A stretch of 64,000 nt of DNA from Thiodiazotropha sp040506705. Its GTDB lineage: Bacteria > Pseudomonadota > Gammaproteobacteria > Chromatiales > Chromatiaceae. Position numbers and translations under genes: made by a program. This document shows positions 46,171-53,815 of this stretch, piece by piece. The stretch is from NCBI GenBank assembly GCA_040506705.1, contig JBEVWG010000057.1:19717-83716 (forward strand), in the 5' to 3' direction. Position 1 is the stretch's first letter; each line of letters begins with the position of its first letter. The notes under the pieces are model-generated. The model was not told the DNA's origin and did not search any database. It saw only the letters and a list, made by a program, of their open reading frames with translations.

Positions 46171-46195
46171 GCCTCGGCACAACCGGGGCTTTTTT
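46171..46195 (+). terminator. Intrinsic terminator between tRNA-Gly and tRNA-Cys
   Basis: GCCTCGG pairs with CCGGGGC (one G-U) around CACAA, then six T. It follows tRNA-Gly by ten bases. A TAGAAT box at 46228-46233, 12 bases before tRNA-Cys, could serve a separate promoter for the next two tRNAs, although its -35 (TTCGAT) is weak. Confidence 0.7.
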
Positions 46196-46245
46196 ATGTG
46201 TCGATTCGATTCATCAGGAATAGATGATAGAATCCCACCCTATAT

Positions 46246-46319
46246 GGCTGAGTGGCAGAGTGGTTATGCAGCGGCCTGCAAAGCCGTGGACCTCGGTTCG
46301 ATTCCGGGCTCAGCCTCCA
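46246..46319 (+). tRNA. tRNA-Cys (GCA)
   Basis: 74 bases including CCA. The acceptor GGCTGAG pairs with CTCAGCC. The anticodon stem-loop GGCCTGCAAAGCC gives anticodon GCA. T-loop TTCGATT. Confidence 0.97.
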
Positions 46320-46356
46320 TATTTCTGTTGTGAAATCCGCAAAAACACGCCAACCG

Positions 46357-46443
46357 GCCCGGGTGGCGAAATTGGTAGACGCAAGAGACTTAAAATCTCT
46401 CGACCTTAGGGTCGTGCCGGTTCGATTCCGGCCCCGGGCACCA
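46357..46443 (+). tRNA. tRNA-Leu (TAA)
   Basis: 87 bases including CCA, class II with a long variable arm (CGACCTTAGGGTCG). The acceptor GCCCGGG pairs with CCCGGGC. The anticodon arm GAGACTTAAAATCTC gives anticodon TAA. The order Gly-Cys-Leu is that of E. coli glyW-cysT-leuZ. Confidence 0.97.
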
Positions 46444-46529
46444 TTTTAAAATTCTGCATCTCAGAATCTTCTGACAATTTGAATGGCAGAAATATCTCAG
46501 GAATTCGAGCAACATTTTTCAGCCCCATA

Positions 46530-46810
46530 TCAAACGCTCTGTAAAGACGAGTCTAGACGCCGCCCCTGCGAAATATGAGTGCACTTGAGAGATGTTTCCC
46601 TGTGCGCTTTGAATGTACCTATGGGCACCACGCCTATCTCCTGTTTCGCAACTTCAATATCCATTCTCCCCTGCCAGCCTTGTTCTATGGCTTTAGCCAA
46701 TCGTTTTGCCCCCGGACGCCCCGTTTCCAGAGATAGCTCTGCATGAACAGCGGGCGGAATTAAAATCTGCTTGTAAAGCTGTTGAAGCAATTGAAATGGA
46801 GCTTTCCCAT
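46530..46810 (-). pseudogene. Degraded PIN-domain (DUF3368-like) gene
   Basis: The frame at 46530-46790 contains QQLYKQILIPPAVHAELSLETGRPGAKRLAKAIEQGW, resembling the N-terminal half of DUF3368 PIN-domain proteins found in toxin-antitoxin-like loci. MGKLH, the expected preceding residues, lies in another frame just upstream, so a frameshift is likely. The expected acidic catalytic N-terminus is missing, and the C-terminal part does not continue in the family pattern. It is next to the tRNA-Leu 3' end. Confidence 0.5.
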
Positions 46811-46872
46811 ATTAAGAAAAAGCCCTCATTGCCTAGTTTGTAGTCGATGCTGCAAATCTATACCAAGAATAT

Positions 46873-47304
46873 CTAACGATAAGGCAAGGTAATGACAATA
46901 ACCCCATCCTCTTCGCTCCTTGCCATTGCTGCCACATCGGCATCCGCTGGTAACCTGAAGCGGCGGCGCATAGAGGAGGAAGTGCTGGAGAAACTGTAGC
47001 CGCGCTGATGCCTGTTTTCGATCTGATGAGCCTCTTGATTCTCTACCACCAGATAGGGGCCGACAATTTTCACTTGGATTGCATCAGCAGAGTATCCCTG
47101 GGCCTTGATACGAAGGTGATAGCCACGTTCATCCTGATCCTGTTTGAATCTAAGAGCACGTTGAGTGTGGAATCCTGAACCGCTGTTTATAGGCGGCCTG
47201 TGGTACGGCTCACCACCAATGGGGTATGGGTATGGCTGCCCGTTAACCGGTAACGTAAGCCAGGCACCAAGCGCTAAACCAAACAGTGGAGCAAATTTGT
47301 TCAT
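46873..47304 (-). CDS. Exported Hsp20/alpha-crystallin-like protein
   Basis: 143 residues. An N-terminal signal peptide (MNKFAPLFGLALGAWLTLPVNGQ) is followed by a Pro/Tyr-rich spacer and an alpha-crystallin domain: YHLRIKAQGYSADAIQVKIVGPYLVVENQ, then FSSTSSSMRRRFRLPADADVAAMARSEEDGVIVITLP. The last part matches the A-x-x-x-(D/N)GVL-type strand of small heat-shock proteins. Its predicted location is periplasmic, unlike ordinary cytoplasmic Hsp20. An excellent AGGAGGTGA site precedes the ATG. It lies downstream of pgsA in the same direction. Confidence 0.82.
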   Translation of the reverse strand: MNKFAPLFGLALGAWLTLPVNGQPYPYPIGGEPYHRPPINSGSGFHTQRALRFKQDQDERGYHLRIKAQGYSADAIQVKIVGPYLVVENQEAHQIENRHQRGYSFSSTSSSMRRRFRLPADADVAAMARSEEDGVIVITLPYR

Positions 47305-47398
47305 AAGTCACCTCCTGCTTCGCATTTATTGCATACCAGGCAGTCGCTATTTCTGTCTGGCTAGTAGTTAACTCTATTCAACGAATTCAGTTTTAAGT

Positions 47399-48031
47399 TT
47401 AGTCGTTGACATGACTTGTTGACCCATCAATATCATCGACAGAAACCGTTTTAACCTCAAGACTACCACTGACCTGCCTCTCTCCGAGCAGACTGGGCCA
47501 GGCAGATCTTAAATATAGGCCCATGGACCATAATGTCAGTATGGCTGCTACATAGATCAAAACAAATCCAACCGTGTAGACAGGTATCCCCCAAAGCGGC
47601 TGATCGAAAATAAGCAGTAGAATCGCAACCATTTGAACTGCGGTCTTAAACTTACCTATCACTGAGACAGCTACCATTGCTCGCGCACCCAGTTCAGCCA
47701 TCCACTCCCGAAGCGCTGAAATGGTAATCTCTCGGCCGATAATGACTGCAGCTGGTATCGCCAGCGCCGGAGTCGGCTCAGCCTGAACTAAAAGCAGCAG
47801 TGATACGGCAACCATCAGTTTGTCTGCAACCGGATCAAGAAAAGCGCCTAGTGGGGAGACCTGCCCCCACCGCCTGGCCAGATAACCATCAAGCCAATCT
47901 GTCACAGCGGCAATAGAAAATACAAATGCGCAACTGAGTCTGGCCCACTCCACCGGTAGATAAAATAGTAGAACGAACACAGGAATCAGAACAATCCTTA
48001 AAAGGGTCAAGATGTTAGGGATGTTCCACAT
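47399..48031 (-). CDS. pgsA: PgsA, CDP-diacylglycerol--glycerol-3-phosphate 3-phosphatidyltransferase
   Basis: Inner-membrane enzyme of phosphatidylglycerol synthesis, 210 residues. The CDP-alcohol phosphotransferase motif is complete (TDWLDGYLARRWGQVSPLGAFLDPVADKL, the DG-x2-AR-x8-G-x3-D-x3-D pattern). It begins MWNIPNILTLLRIVLIPVFVLLF. Several membrane helices follow. The C-terminal tail of about 25 polar residues is longer than in E. coli. It follows uvrC by 28 bases in a probable operon. Confidence 0.96.
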   Translation of the reverse strand: MWNIPNILTLLRIVLIPVFVLLFYLPVEWARLSCAFVFSIAAVTDWLDGYLARRWGQVSPLGAFLDPVADKLMVAVSLLLLVQAEPTPALAIPAAVIIGREITISALREWMAELGARAMVAVSVIGKFKTAVQMVAILLLIFDQPLWGIPVYTVGFVLIYVAAILTLWSMGLYLRSAWPSLLGERQVSGSLEVKTVSVDDIDGSTSHVND

Positions 48032-48059
48032 GTATAGTTCTCTGCCGTTATGTTACTTG

Positions 48060-49880
48060 TTATGTTGTATCATGAAAGGCTTGGTAGATCTGTTCTGCCA
48101 ACCCATTGCTGATGCCCTCTACCCGGGCGATATCTTCCACGCCAGCCCTCGCGAGCTCCTGTAGACCACCAAATTGCCTCATAAGCCTCTGTCGACGCTT
48201 AGGACCTATACCAGCAATCTCTTCAAGAACAGAGCGATTGCGACTTTTGGAGCGTCTCTGGCGATGCGCTGTGATCGCAAATCGATGAGCTTCGTCCCTT
48301 ATTTGCTGTATAAGATGAAGTGCCGGCGAATCTGCTGGCAGTATAATAGGTGCCTTGCGCCCCAACAAGAAGAGACGCTCCATGCCGGCTTTACGATCTG
48401 CCCCCTTAGCCACACCAACCAGGGTCAATCCGGATAGTCCTAAATCCTGCAATCGTTCGTGAACCGAGCTCAATTGTCCCTTGCCGCCATCGATAAACAG
48501 CAGATCAGGTAGAGCCACCTCCCCTCTCTTTATCCTGCGGTAACGACGTTCAAGGACTTGGCTCATTGCCGCATAGTCATCACCCGGCGTCACACCTTCA
48601 ACGTTGAAACGGCGATAATCGGACTTCAGTGGGCCCTCTTGGTTAAAAACCACACAGGATCCAACCGTCAACTCTCCCTGGGTGTGGCTGATATCGAAAC
48701 ACTCCATGCGCTCAGGTAGTGCTTGCAGATCCAGGGCCTTCACTAATGACTGAAGTCTCTGATCCATATCTGATTGCGCATTTATTCGACTTTGCAGAGC
48801 CAGACTGGCATTGCTGATAGCCATTTTTAGCCACCTGGCTCGCTCTCCACGCACATTTGTACTAATGCGAATACGACGCTTCGCCTGCTGACTGAAAACC
48901 TCTTCGAGTAAGGTTTGCTCCTCTAACCGGGCACTTAGAATAATTTCATTGGGAAGCGGTTTTTCAAGATAGTATTGGGTCAAGAATGCCCTTAAAACCG
49001 CTTCATCCGGATCATCCTGGGGAACGGAGGGATAGAAGGATTTATTCCCCAGATTCCGGCCAGAGCGAATATAGAACACCTGAATACAGGCACTACCACC
49101 ACGTTTTGCAATGGCGACGATATCCAGATCCCCCGATTCACCACTCACATATTGACGCTCCTGAATTCGGCGCAAACTCTTTATCTGATCCCGATAACGT
49201 GCTGCCTGCTCAAATTCCAGCTTCTGGGATGCCTCTTCCATGCGAGTTACCAATGCATCGACTACCTGATTGGTTTTTCCCTCCAAAAACATAATCGCGT
49301 GCTCTACATCCTGATCATACTCCTGCTCACTGACCAAGCCGACACAAGGTGCACTGCAACGTTTAATCTGGTACTGCAGACAGGCTCTGGAACGGTTGCG
49401 ATAAAAGCTCTCTTCACACTGACGTACCGGAAAGAGCTTCTGCAGCAATTGCAGGGTCTCCCTGGTGGAACCCGCACTGGGAAAAGGCCCAAAATATCTC
49501 CCCTTACCTGTTCGCGCACCACGTTTGAATGAGAGAGCCGGATAGCCATGATCCACTGAGAGATGAATATAGGGGTAACTCTTATCGTCTCTTAGAAGAA
49601 TATTGTATTTGGGCTTGAGTGACTTAATCAGTTGATTCTCAAGAATCAACGCCTCTGCCTCAGTATGGGTGACGATAATCTCAATATTTACGATCTGAGA
49701 TACCATAATCTGAATTCTTCGATTGAGACTGCGGGTAAAGTAACTTGAGACCCGTTTCTTCAGATTTTTTGCCTTTCCGACATAGAGTACCTTTTCATCA
49801 ACACTGATCATGCGATAGACCCCAGGACGAGAGGTCAGGGTCTTCAAGAAACTGGCGGGATCGAAAGGCTGAATTACCAT
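48060..49880 (-). CDS. uvrC: UvrC, excinuclease ABC subunit C
   Basis: Dual-incision nuclease of nucleotide excision repair, 606 residues, matching E. coli length. It has the N-terminal GIY-YIG domain (GVYRMISVDEKVLYVGKAKNLKKRVSSYF), a Cys-rich patch (RACLQYQIKRCSAPCVG), a UVR motif (LVTRMEEASQKLEFEQAARYRDQI), the RNase H-like C-terminal endonuclease domain (MECFDISHTQGELTVGSCVVF; DLLFIDGGKGQL) and tandem HhH (LEEIAGIGPKRRQRLMRQFGG). Order uvrY-udg-uvrC-pgsA on the minus strand. Confidence 0.97.
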   Translation of the reverse strand: MVIQPFDPASFLKTLTSRPGVYRMISVDEKVLYVGKAKNLKKRVSSYFTRSLNRRIQIMVSQIVNIEIIVTHTEAEALILENQLIKSLKPKYNILLRDDKSYPYIHLSVDHGYPALSFKRGARTGKGRYFGPFPSAGSTRETLQLLQKLFPVRQCEESFYRNRSRACLQYQIKRCSAPCVGLVSEQEYDQDVEHAIMFLEGKTNQVVDALVTRMEEASQKLEFEQAARYRDQIKSLRRIQERQYVSGESGDLDIVAIAKRGGSACIQVFYIRSGRNLGNKSFYPSVPQDDPDEAVLRAFLTQYYLEKPLPNEIILSARLEEQTLLEEVFSQQAKRRIRISTNVRGERARWLKMAISNASLALQSRINAQSDMDQRLQSLVKALDLQALPERMECFDISHTQGELTVGSCVVFNQEGPLKSDYRRFNVEGVTPGDDYAAMSQVLERRYRRIKRGEVALPDLLFIDGGKGQLSSVHERLQDLGLSGLTLVGVAKGADRKAGMERLFLLGRKAPIILPADSPALHLIQQIRDEAHRFAITAHRQRRSKSRNRSVLEEIAGIGPKRRQRLMRQFGGLQELARAGVEDIARVEGISNGLAEQIYQAFHDTT

Positions 49881-50039
49881 ACAGGCGTCTATGCTATGAC
49901 AATTTTATTGAGCGTGCGAACTGAATCTATTTTTGGGACATTTTTTTGTCCCTATGCTTTTGATTTCAATATGGAAGGCGGATGTCAGCCTATCTATTTA
50001 TTTAAGCATCAAAGGGTGATGATCCAGAGACCAAATAGA

Positions 50040-50669
50040 TCATCCCAGAAGCTCTTTCGCTCGATGAAATACCTGTTGAAACATCTCTGGTGTCAAACGT
50101 CGAGTTTGAGTGTTGTAACGACTACAGTGGTATGAATCGAGGAGTTGCAGATCATCACTGAGTATATGTTCACCAGCATGGGAGAAACGGTGATCTTTCT
50201 GCCTCAACCCCAATGCCTTAATTACAGCTTGATGTGCAATTGAGCCCAGGGCAATCACCAAGCTTGAGGAAGGTAGTTCAAGCAGCTCATTACTGAGAAA
50301 TTTATTGCACTGATTAACCTCGGCACCCAAGGGTTTATTTTGTGGTGGCAGGCATTTCACCGCATTGGTGATCCGGCAATTAATCAGTTTAAGCCGATCC
50401 TTCCGGCTTTTTGATTCCGGCTTATTGGAGAAGCCATAATCGCAGAGTGTCTGATAGAGCAATATTCCGGCATGGTCTCCGGTAAACGGGCGACCCGTGG
50501 CGTTAGCACCATGCATTCCAGGTGCCAGCCCGACAATCAATAAACGTGCTTTCGGGTCACCGAAAGGTGCTACAGGTGCGCAATGGTAATCGGGATATTC
50601 ATTCCCAACCTGATCCAGAAACTCTGCCAGCCGGGGACAGAGGCGACACTTGGCATTAAACGTTTTCAA
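50040..50669 (-). CDS. Family-5 (UdgB-like) uracil-DNA glycosylase
   Basis: Base-excision repair glycosylase, 209 residues. Four cysteines suit a [4Fe-4S] cluster: Cys8, Cys11, Cys106, Cys121. Motif 1 is GLAPGMHGANATGRPFTGD (about 47-65), the family-5 form. Motif 2 is SYHCSRYNTQTRRLT (179-193); relatives usually read SYHPS...TGRLT, so Pro to Cys and Gly to Arg changes are noted. The start overlaps the uvrY stop by four bases (ATGA). This puts a base-excision gene between uvrY and uvrC. Confidence 0.85.
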   Translation of the reverse strand: MKTFNAKCRLCPRLAEFLDQVGNEYPDYHCAPVAPFGDPKARLLIVGLAPGMHGANATGRPFTGDHAGILLYQTLCDYGFSNKPESKSRKDRLKLINCRITNAVKCLPPQNKPLGAEVNQCNKFLSNELLELPSSSLVIALGSIAHQAVIKALGLRQKDHRFSHAGEHILSDDLQLLDSYHCSRYNTQTRRLTPEMFQQVFHRAKELLG

Positions 50670-51313
50670 TGCTTTTCGCTGTCTTTAAGAATTCCGTGAC
50701 GATAGGCCAGGCGAGTCAATTCAACATCATTCTTAAGATCAAGTTTTTCATAGATGCGTTGGCGATAGGTACTCACAGTCTTCGGGCTTAGCGAAAGAAT
50801 ATCTGAAATCTCCTGATTCTTCTGGCCTTCCAGAATCTGCAACAGAACCTGGGTTTCCCGTGAAGAGAGTACTTTAAAAGGGTTGTCAGCATTACCCTGC
50901 CACTCAGTCAGTGTGTGTTTTCTGGCAACATCTGAAGCAATGTAGTGATGTCCCTTGTAGACGGCCCGAATTGCACGAATCATCTCATCCGCAGGACAAC
51001 CCTTTGTCAGAAATCCCATTGCACCAACTTCATGAAGCCTTGATGGAAACGGATCATCATCCAGTACAGTGAGCGCGATAACCTTCAGATCGGATTTAAC
51101 GCGAAGAACCCTACGGGTTGCCTCAATGCCCCCCATACCTGGCATATTCACATCCATCAGCACAACGTCCGGTGTAGATTTTCTCACCAGTTCAATTGCT
51201 TCTTCACCTGTGGAGGCTTCTCCGACAACTTCTATCTCTTCAGCCTTATCGAGAATCCCCTTAACTCCGGTTCTGATCAACTCATGATCATCAACCAGTA
51301 AAACTTTTATCAT
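50666..51313 (-). CDS. uvrY: UvrY/GacA-family response regulator
   Basis: Response regulator of 215 residues, probably the partner of a BarA/GacS kinase and activator of Csr small RNAs. The receiver domain has DD8-9, Asp54 (VVLMDVNMPGMGG), Thr82 (ALTVLDDD) and Lys103 (FLTKGCPADEMI). The C-terminal LuxR helix-turn-helix reads LSSRETQVLLQILEGQKNQEISDILSLSPKTVSTYRQRIYEKL. Synteny with uvrC supports the name. The first ATG is preceded by a modest site. Confidence 0.92.
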   Translation of the reverse strand: MIKVLLVDDHELIRTGVKGILDKAEEIEVVGEASTGEEAIELVRKSTPDVVLMDVNMPGMGGIEATRRVLRVKSDLKVIALTVLDDDPFPSRLHEVGAMGFLTKGCPADEMIRAIRAVYKGHHYIASDVARKHTLTEWQGNADNPFKVLSSRETQVLLQILEGQKNQEISDILSLSPKTVSTYRQRIYEKLDLKNDVELTRLAYRHGILKDSEKH

Positions 51314-51500
51314 ATTTGCATCTCTGCAGATCCCTCTAACCTTAGCGAAAAGATCCAGGCAACTACTCTGAAGCAGTCCCCAAACCTAAACTCGGTGGTA
51401 ATCATTAGCGCTAATTTACCGCAAATGAGTAGTAACAGCGAGTACTATAGGTTGTTAAATGTAGTCCCTTGAAAGCTTCAATATCTGACCAGTAAGTCAA

Positions 51501-51992
51501 TCATCCGACCTTAGACATGGGAAATTCTCCCCTCATGTCACGATTTTCCATTCGGAAGATATGACCCTGCTCAGCACAATAACGAAGCCATTTAGAAAGA
51601 AAAAGATTAATTTTCCAACGCTGCTCAAGCGTTGGGTTCTCTCCCCATCGATGTAGTGGCAGACTCGATTGTCGTATATCAATCACATCGACCTGCTTTG
51701 AATCGTGGTAGACCCTAAGCATCGCGTCAGGATCTGGATAGTCACCTACCACATGGGTAAAGTAGTAGGTCAAGTGTACCAGGGAGGTGTAAGGCGTCTG
51801 CTCAACCACGTCGAGGTAGAGGTCCATACTGTCTCCCAATCTCGACCGATATTCACCTACCTGATCTTGAAGATCAGGGGCCATTCGCAACAGCAATGAG
51901 TAGTTCTCTTCGCTGAGATCCAGAACACGGCCCATTGTCGGTCGCAGAGAGAGCAACCTTTTCATTTTCCATGGGTAGTCAGAGGATCTCAT
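51501..51992 (-). CDS. DUF1249 (YqiB-like) protein
   Basis: 163-residue cytoplasmic protein matching DUF1249. Visible family stretches are MGRVLDLSEENYSLLLRMAPDL, YTSLVHLTYYF, PDPDAMLRVYHDSKQVDVIDIRQ and WKINLFLSKWLRYCAEQGH. Function is unknown. AGGAG lies seven bases before ATG 51992. In E. coli yqiB sits with nudF and cpdA; here it follows a thioredoxin gene by 95 bases instead. Confidence 0.85.
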   Translation of the reverse strand: MRSSDYPWKMKRLLSLRPTMGRVLDLSEENYSLLLRMAPDLQDQVGEYRSRLGDSMDLYLDVVEQTPYTSLVHLTYYFTHVVGDYPDPDAMLRVYHDSKQVDVIDIRQSSLPLHRWGENPTLEQRWKINLFLSKWLRYCAEQGHIFRMENRDMRGEFPMSKVG

Positions 51993-52087
51993 GGCAACTC
52001 CTGTTGTCAGCCAAAGCTACCGCGAATTGGAGTAGACACCTCTATTTCCCGGCTAAACCGACACAAAACTTGGGAGCACAACAGAGT

Positions 52088-52465
52088 TCAGGCGTTTTCG
52101 CCGTTTTGTTGTTCAGCCTCAATTTGAGCTCTGACCTCATTCATATCCAGCTCACCCGCTTTACCGAGCAGTTCCCGAAAACTTGATTCAGGGAGCGCTC
52201 CAGGCTGAGAAAAGATAATGATATTGTCACGAAAGATCATCAGAGTCGGGATGGATCGAACCTGAAAGTGCATTGCCAGATCCTGCTCTTCTTCAGTGTT
52301 CACCTTACCGAACACAATATTCGGGTGATCTTCAGATACGCTCTCATACGTCGGAGCGAAAGAGCGGCATGGACCGCACCAAGGCGCCCAAAAATCTATA
52401 ATTACAAATTCATTGTCGGTTACGGTCGATTCAAAATTATCTTTAGTTAATTCTACTACAGCCAC
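52088..52465 (-). CDS. Thioredoxin-family protein
   Basis: Cytoplasmic thioredoxin of about 125 residues with active site WCGPC (29-33), preceded by FVIIDFWAP and followed by VRSIPTLMIFRDN with the cis-proline. The GTG at 52465 is chosen because AGGGG sits seven bases upstream and the N-terminus (AVVELTKDNFESTV) matches thioredoxins; the frame is open to 52573. A charged C-terminal extension (DMNEVRAQIEAEQQNGENA) goes beyond typical TrxA. It appears to be a separate unit from adk. Confidence 0.9.
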   Translation of the reverse strand: MAVVELTKDNFESTVTDNEFVIIDFWAPWCGPCRSFAPTYESVSEDHPNIVFGKVNTEEEQDLAMHFQVRSIPTLMIFRDNIIIFSQPGALPESSFRELLGKAGELDMNEVRAQIEAEQQNGENA

Positions 52466-52725
52466 GTGGTAGCCCCTTACTGGAAGTTGAGATGAAACAG
52501 ATGTTATCAGAATAGAGCGTTCAATGCCTGCCGAATTCCTTGGACGATGTAATGTATATATGGCACCTATCAACGTCAGCGGAAGTCTTCAGCTGCAAGG
52601 CGCGTCTCTCAGTGAATGGCGCGCCCTTTACAAGATAGACAACACTGAATATAGCGGCCACTCATCGCACCGAAAAGGAGGCAATTACCAATCACAGGTT
52701 GATCTGCAAACTGGAATCCAGGAAT

Positions 52726-52757
52726 AAAAAAAGGGCTGCAATCTGTTGCAGCCCTTT
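52726..52757 (-). terminator. Intrinsic terminator after adk
   Basis: A 12-bp perfect stem (AAAGGGCTGCAA / TTGCAGCCCTTT) around a 4-base loop is followed on the minus strand by a T-tract. It starts about 27 bases beyond the adk stop. Confidence 0.92.
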
Positions 52758-52783
52758 AATCAGAATCAGGTGACTCAATCGAC

Positions 52784-53428
52784 TTATCCTAAGCCTTGAA
52801 AAATCTGATCTCGGATCTCGTCTACTCCACCTACTCCATTGATTTTTATATATTTGCAGCTACCAGCATCAGCTTCTTTACTGTAAAAGGCAACCAGTGG
52901 TTCTGTCTGGTCATGATAGACTTTGAGACGTGCTTTCACTGTCTCCTCCTGGTCGTCATCACGCTGAATCAGCTCCTCACCGGTTTCGTCATCCTTACCC
53001 TCCACTTTGGGTGGATTAAAGACAACATGGTAGGTACGACCAGATGCAAGGTGAACACGGCGCCCGGACATGCGTTTAATGATCTCTTCGTCAGGCACAT
53101 CGATCTCAACCACGGCATCTATAGGAACTCCGGCTTCTTTGAGTGAATCAGCCTGGGGGATCGTGCGAGGAAAACCATCAAAGAGATAACCGTTTTTACA
53201 GTCATCCTGAGTAATTCGCTCTTTCACCATTCCCATGATTATGTCATCTGAGACCAAGCCACCTTCATCCATGATCTTTTTTGCGGCAACACCGAGTTCT
53301 GATCCTGACTTGACATGAGCTCTCAACATATCACCGGTTGAAATCTGTGGGATTTTATATTTTTCTTTAATGTAATTCGCCTGAGTGCCCTTACCTGCAC
53401 CTGGTCCGCCCAATAGAATGACGCGCAT
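52784..53428 (-). CDS. adk: Adenylate kinase
   Basis: Converts ATP + AMP to 2 ADP. 214 residues, the same as E. coli. P-loop GGPGAGKGTQ (7-16), ISTGDMLRAHVKSGSELG, NGYLFDGFPRTIPQA and the LID with RRVHLASGRTYHVVFNPPKVEGKDDETGEEL, a long LID without zinc cysteines. An AAGGAG site lies upstream of the ATG. Monocistronic with its own terminator. Confidence 0.98.
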   Translation of the reverse strand: MRVILLGGPGAGKGTQANYIKEKYKIPQISTGDMLRAHVKSGSELGVAAKKIMDEGGLVSDDIIMGMVKERITQDDCKNGYLFDGFPRTIPQADSLKEAGVPIDAVVEIDVPDEEIIKRMSGRRVHLASGRTYHVVFNPPKVEGKDDETGEELIQRDDDQEETVKARLKVYHDQTEPLVAFYSKEADAGSCKYIKINGVGGVDEIRDQIFQGLG

Positions 53429-53815
53429 TATGAATCTCCTTCGGTTGTTATGAGTATATTCGGATTTTCACCCGCTGATGAAACAATTCTGTTAATTCAG
53501 CCTAACCTGAATCTTACCCTGGAGTTTGCCATGCCCTGCAAGCAGGGGCCAGTTGAGGCTATCAATAGGCGGATACAGGCCACTTATGAACATGAGCGGG
53601 CAGATCACCCGACATAGACAATATGATAGAATCAGTATCAGAAGATGGAATTTAGTTATTGTTTTATAGCTAAATTAGTTTATTCAGAACATACCAATCT
53701 GAATCAAGCCAAAAAGCTGATATCTCATTATCAGGGCTTCTCGGCTCGAATCCAGATTGGTACAACAAAACAGTGATCGTTTCCTATCAAAGTTTTTTTA
53801 TTCGCTAATGCAGCA
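53429..53815. other. 387-bp intergenic region, htpG to adk
   Basis: No gene seen. It contains an imperfect inverted repeat of about 71 bp, listed separately at 53693-53763. The rest is the adk upstream region with no distinct promoter match. Confidence 0.4.
53693..53763. repeat. 71-bp imperfect inverted repeat downstream of htpG
   Basis: TACCAATCTG (53693-53702) and CAGATTGGTA (53754-53763) are perfect inverse copies; pairing extends inward with mismatches (GAATCAAGCC / GGCTCGAATC). A second nested hairpin (CTGATA / TATCAG, 53718-53734) lies in the centre. It begins 53 bases after the htpG stop. It may be an mRNA-end structure, a REP-like unit or a small mobile-element relic. Confidence 0.6.
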
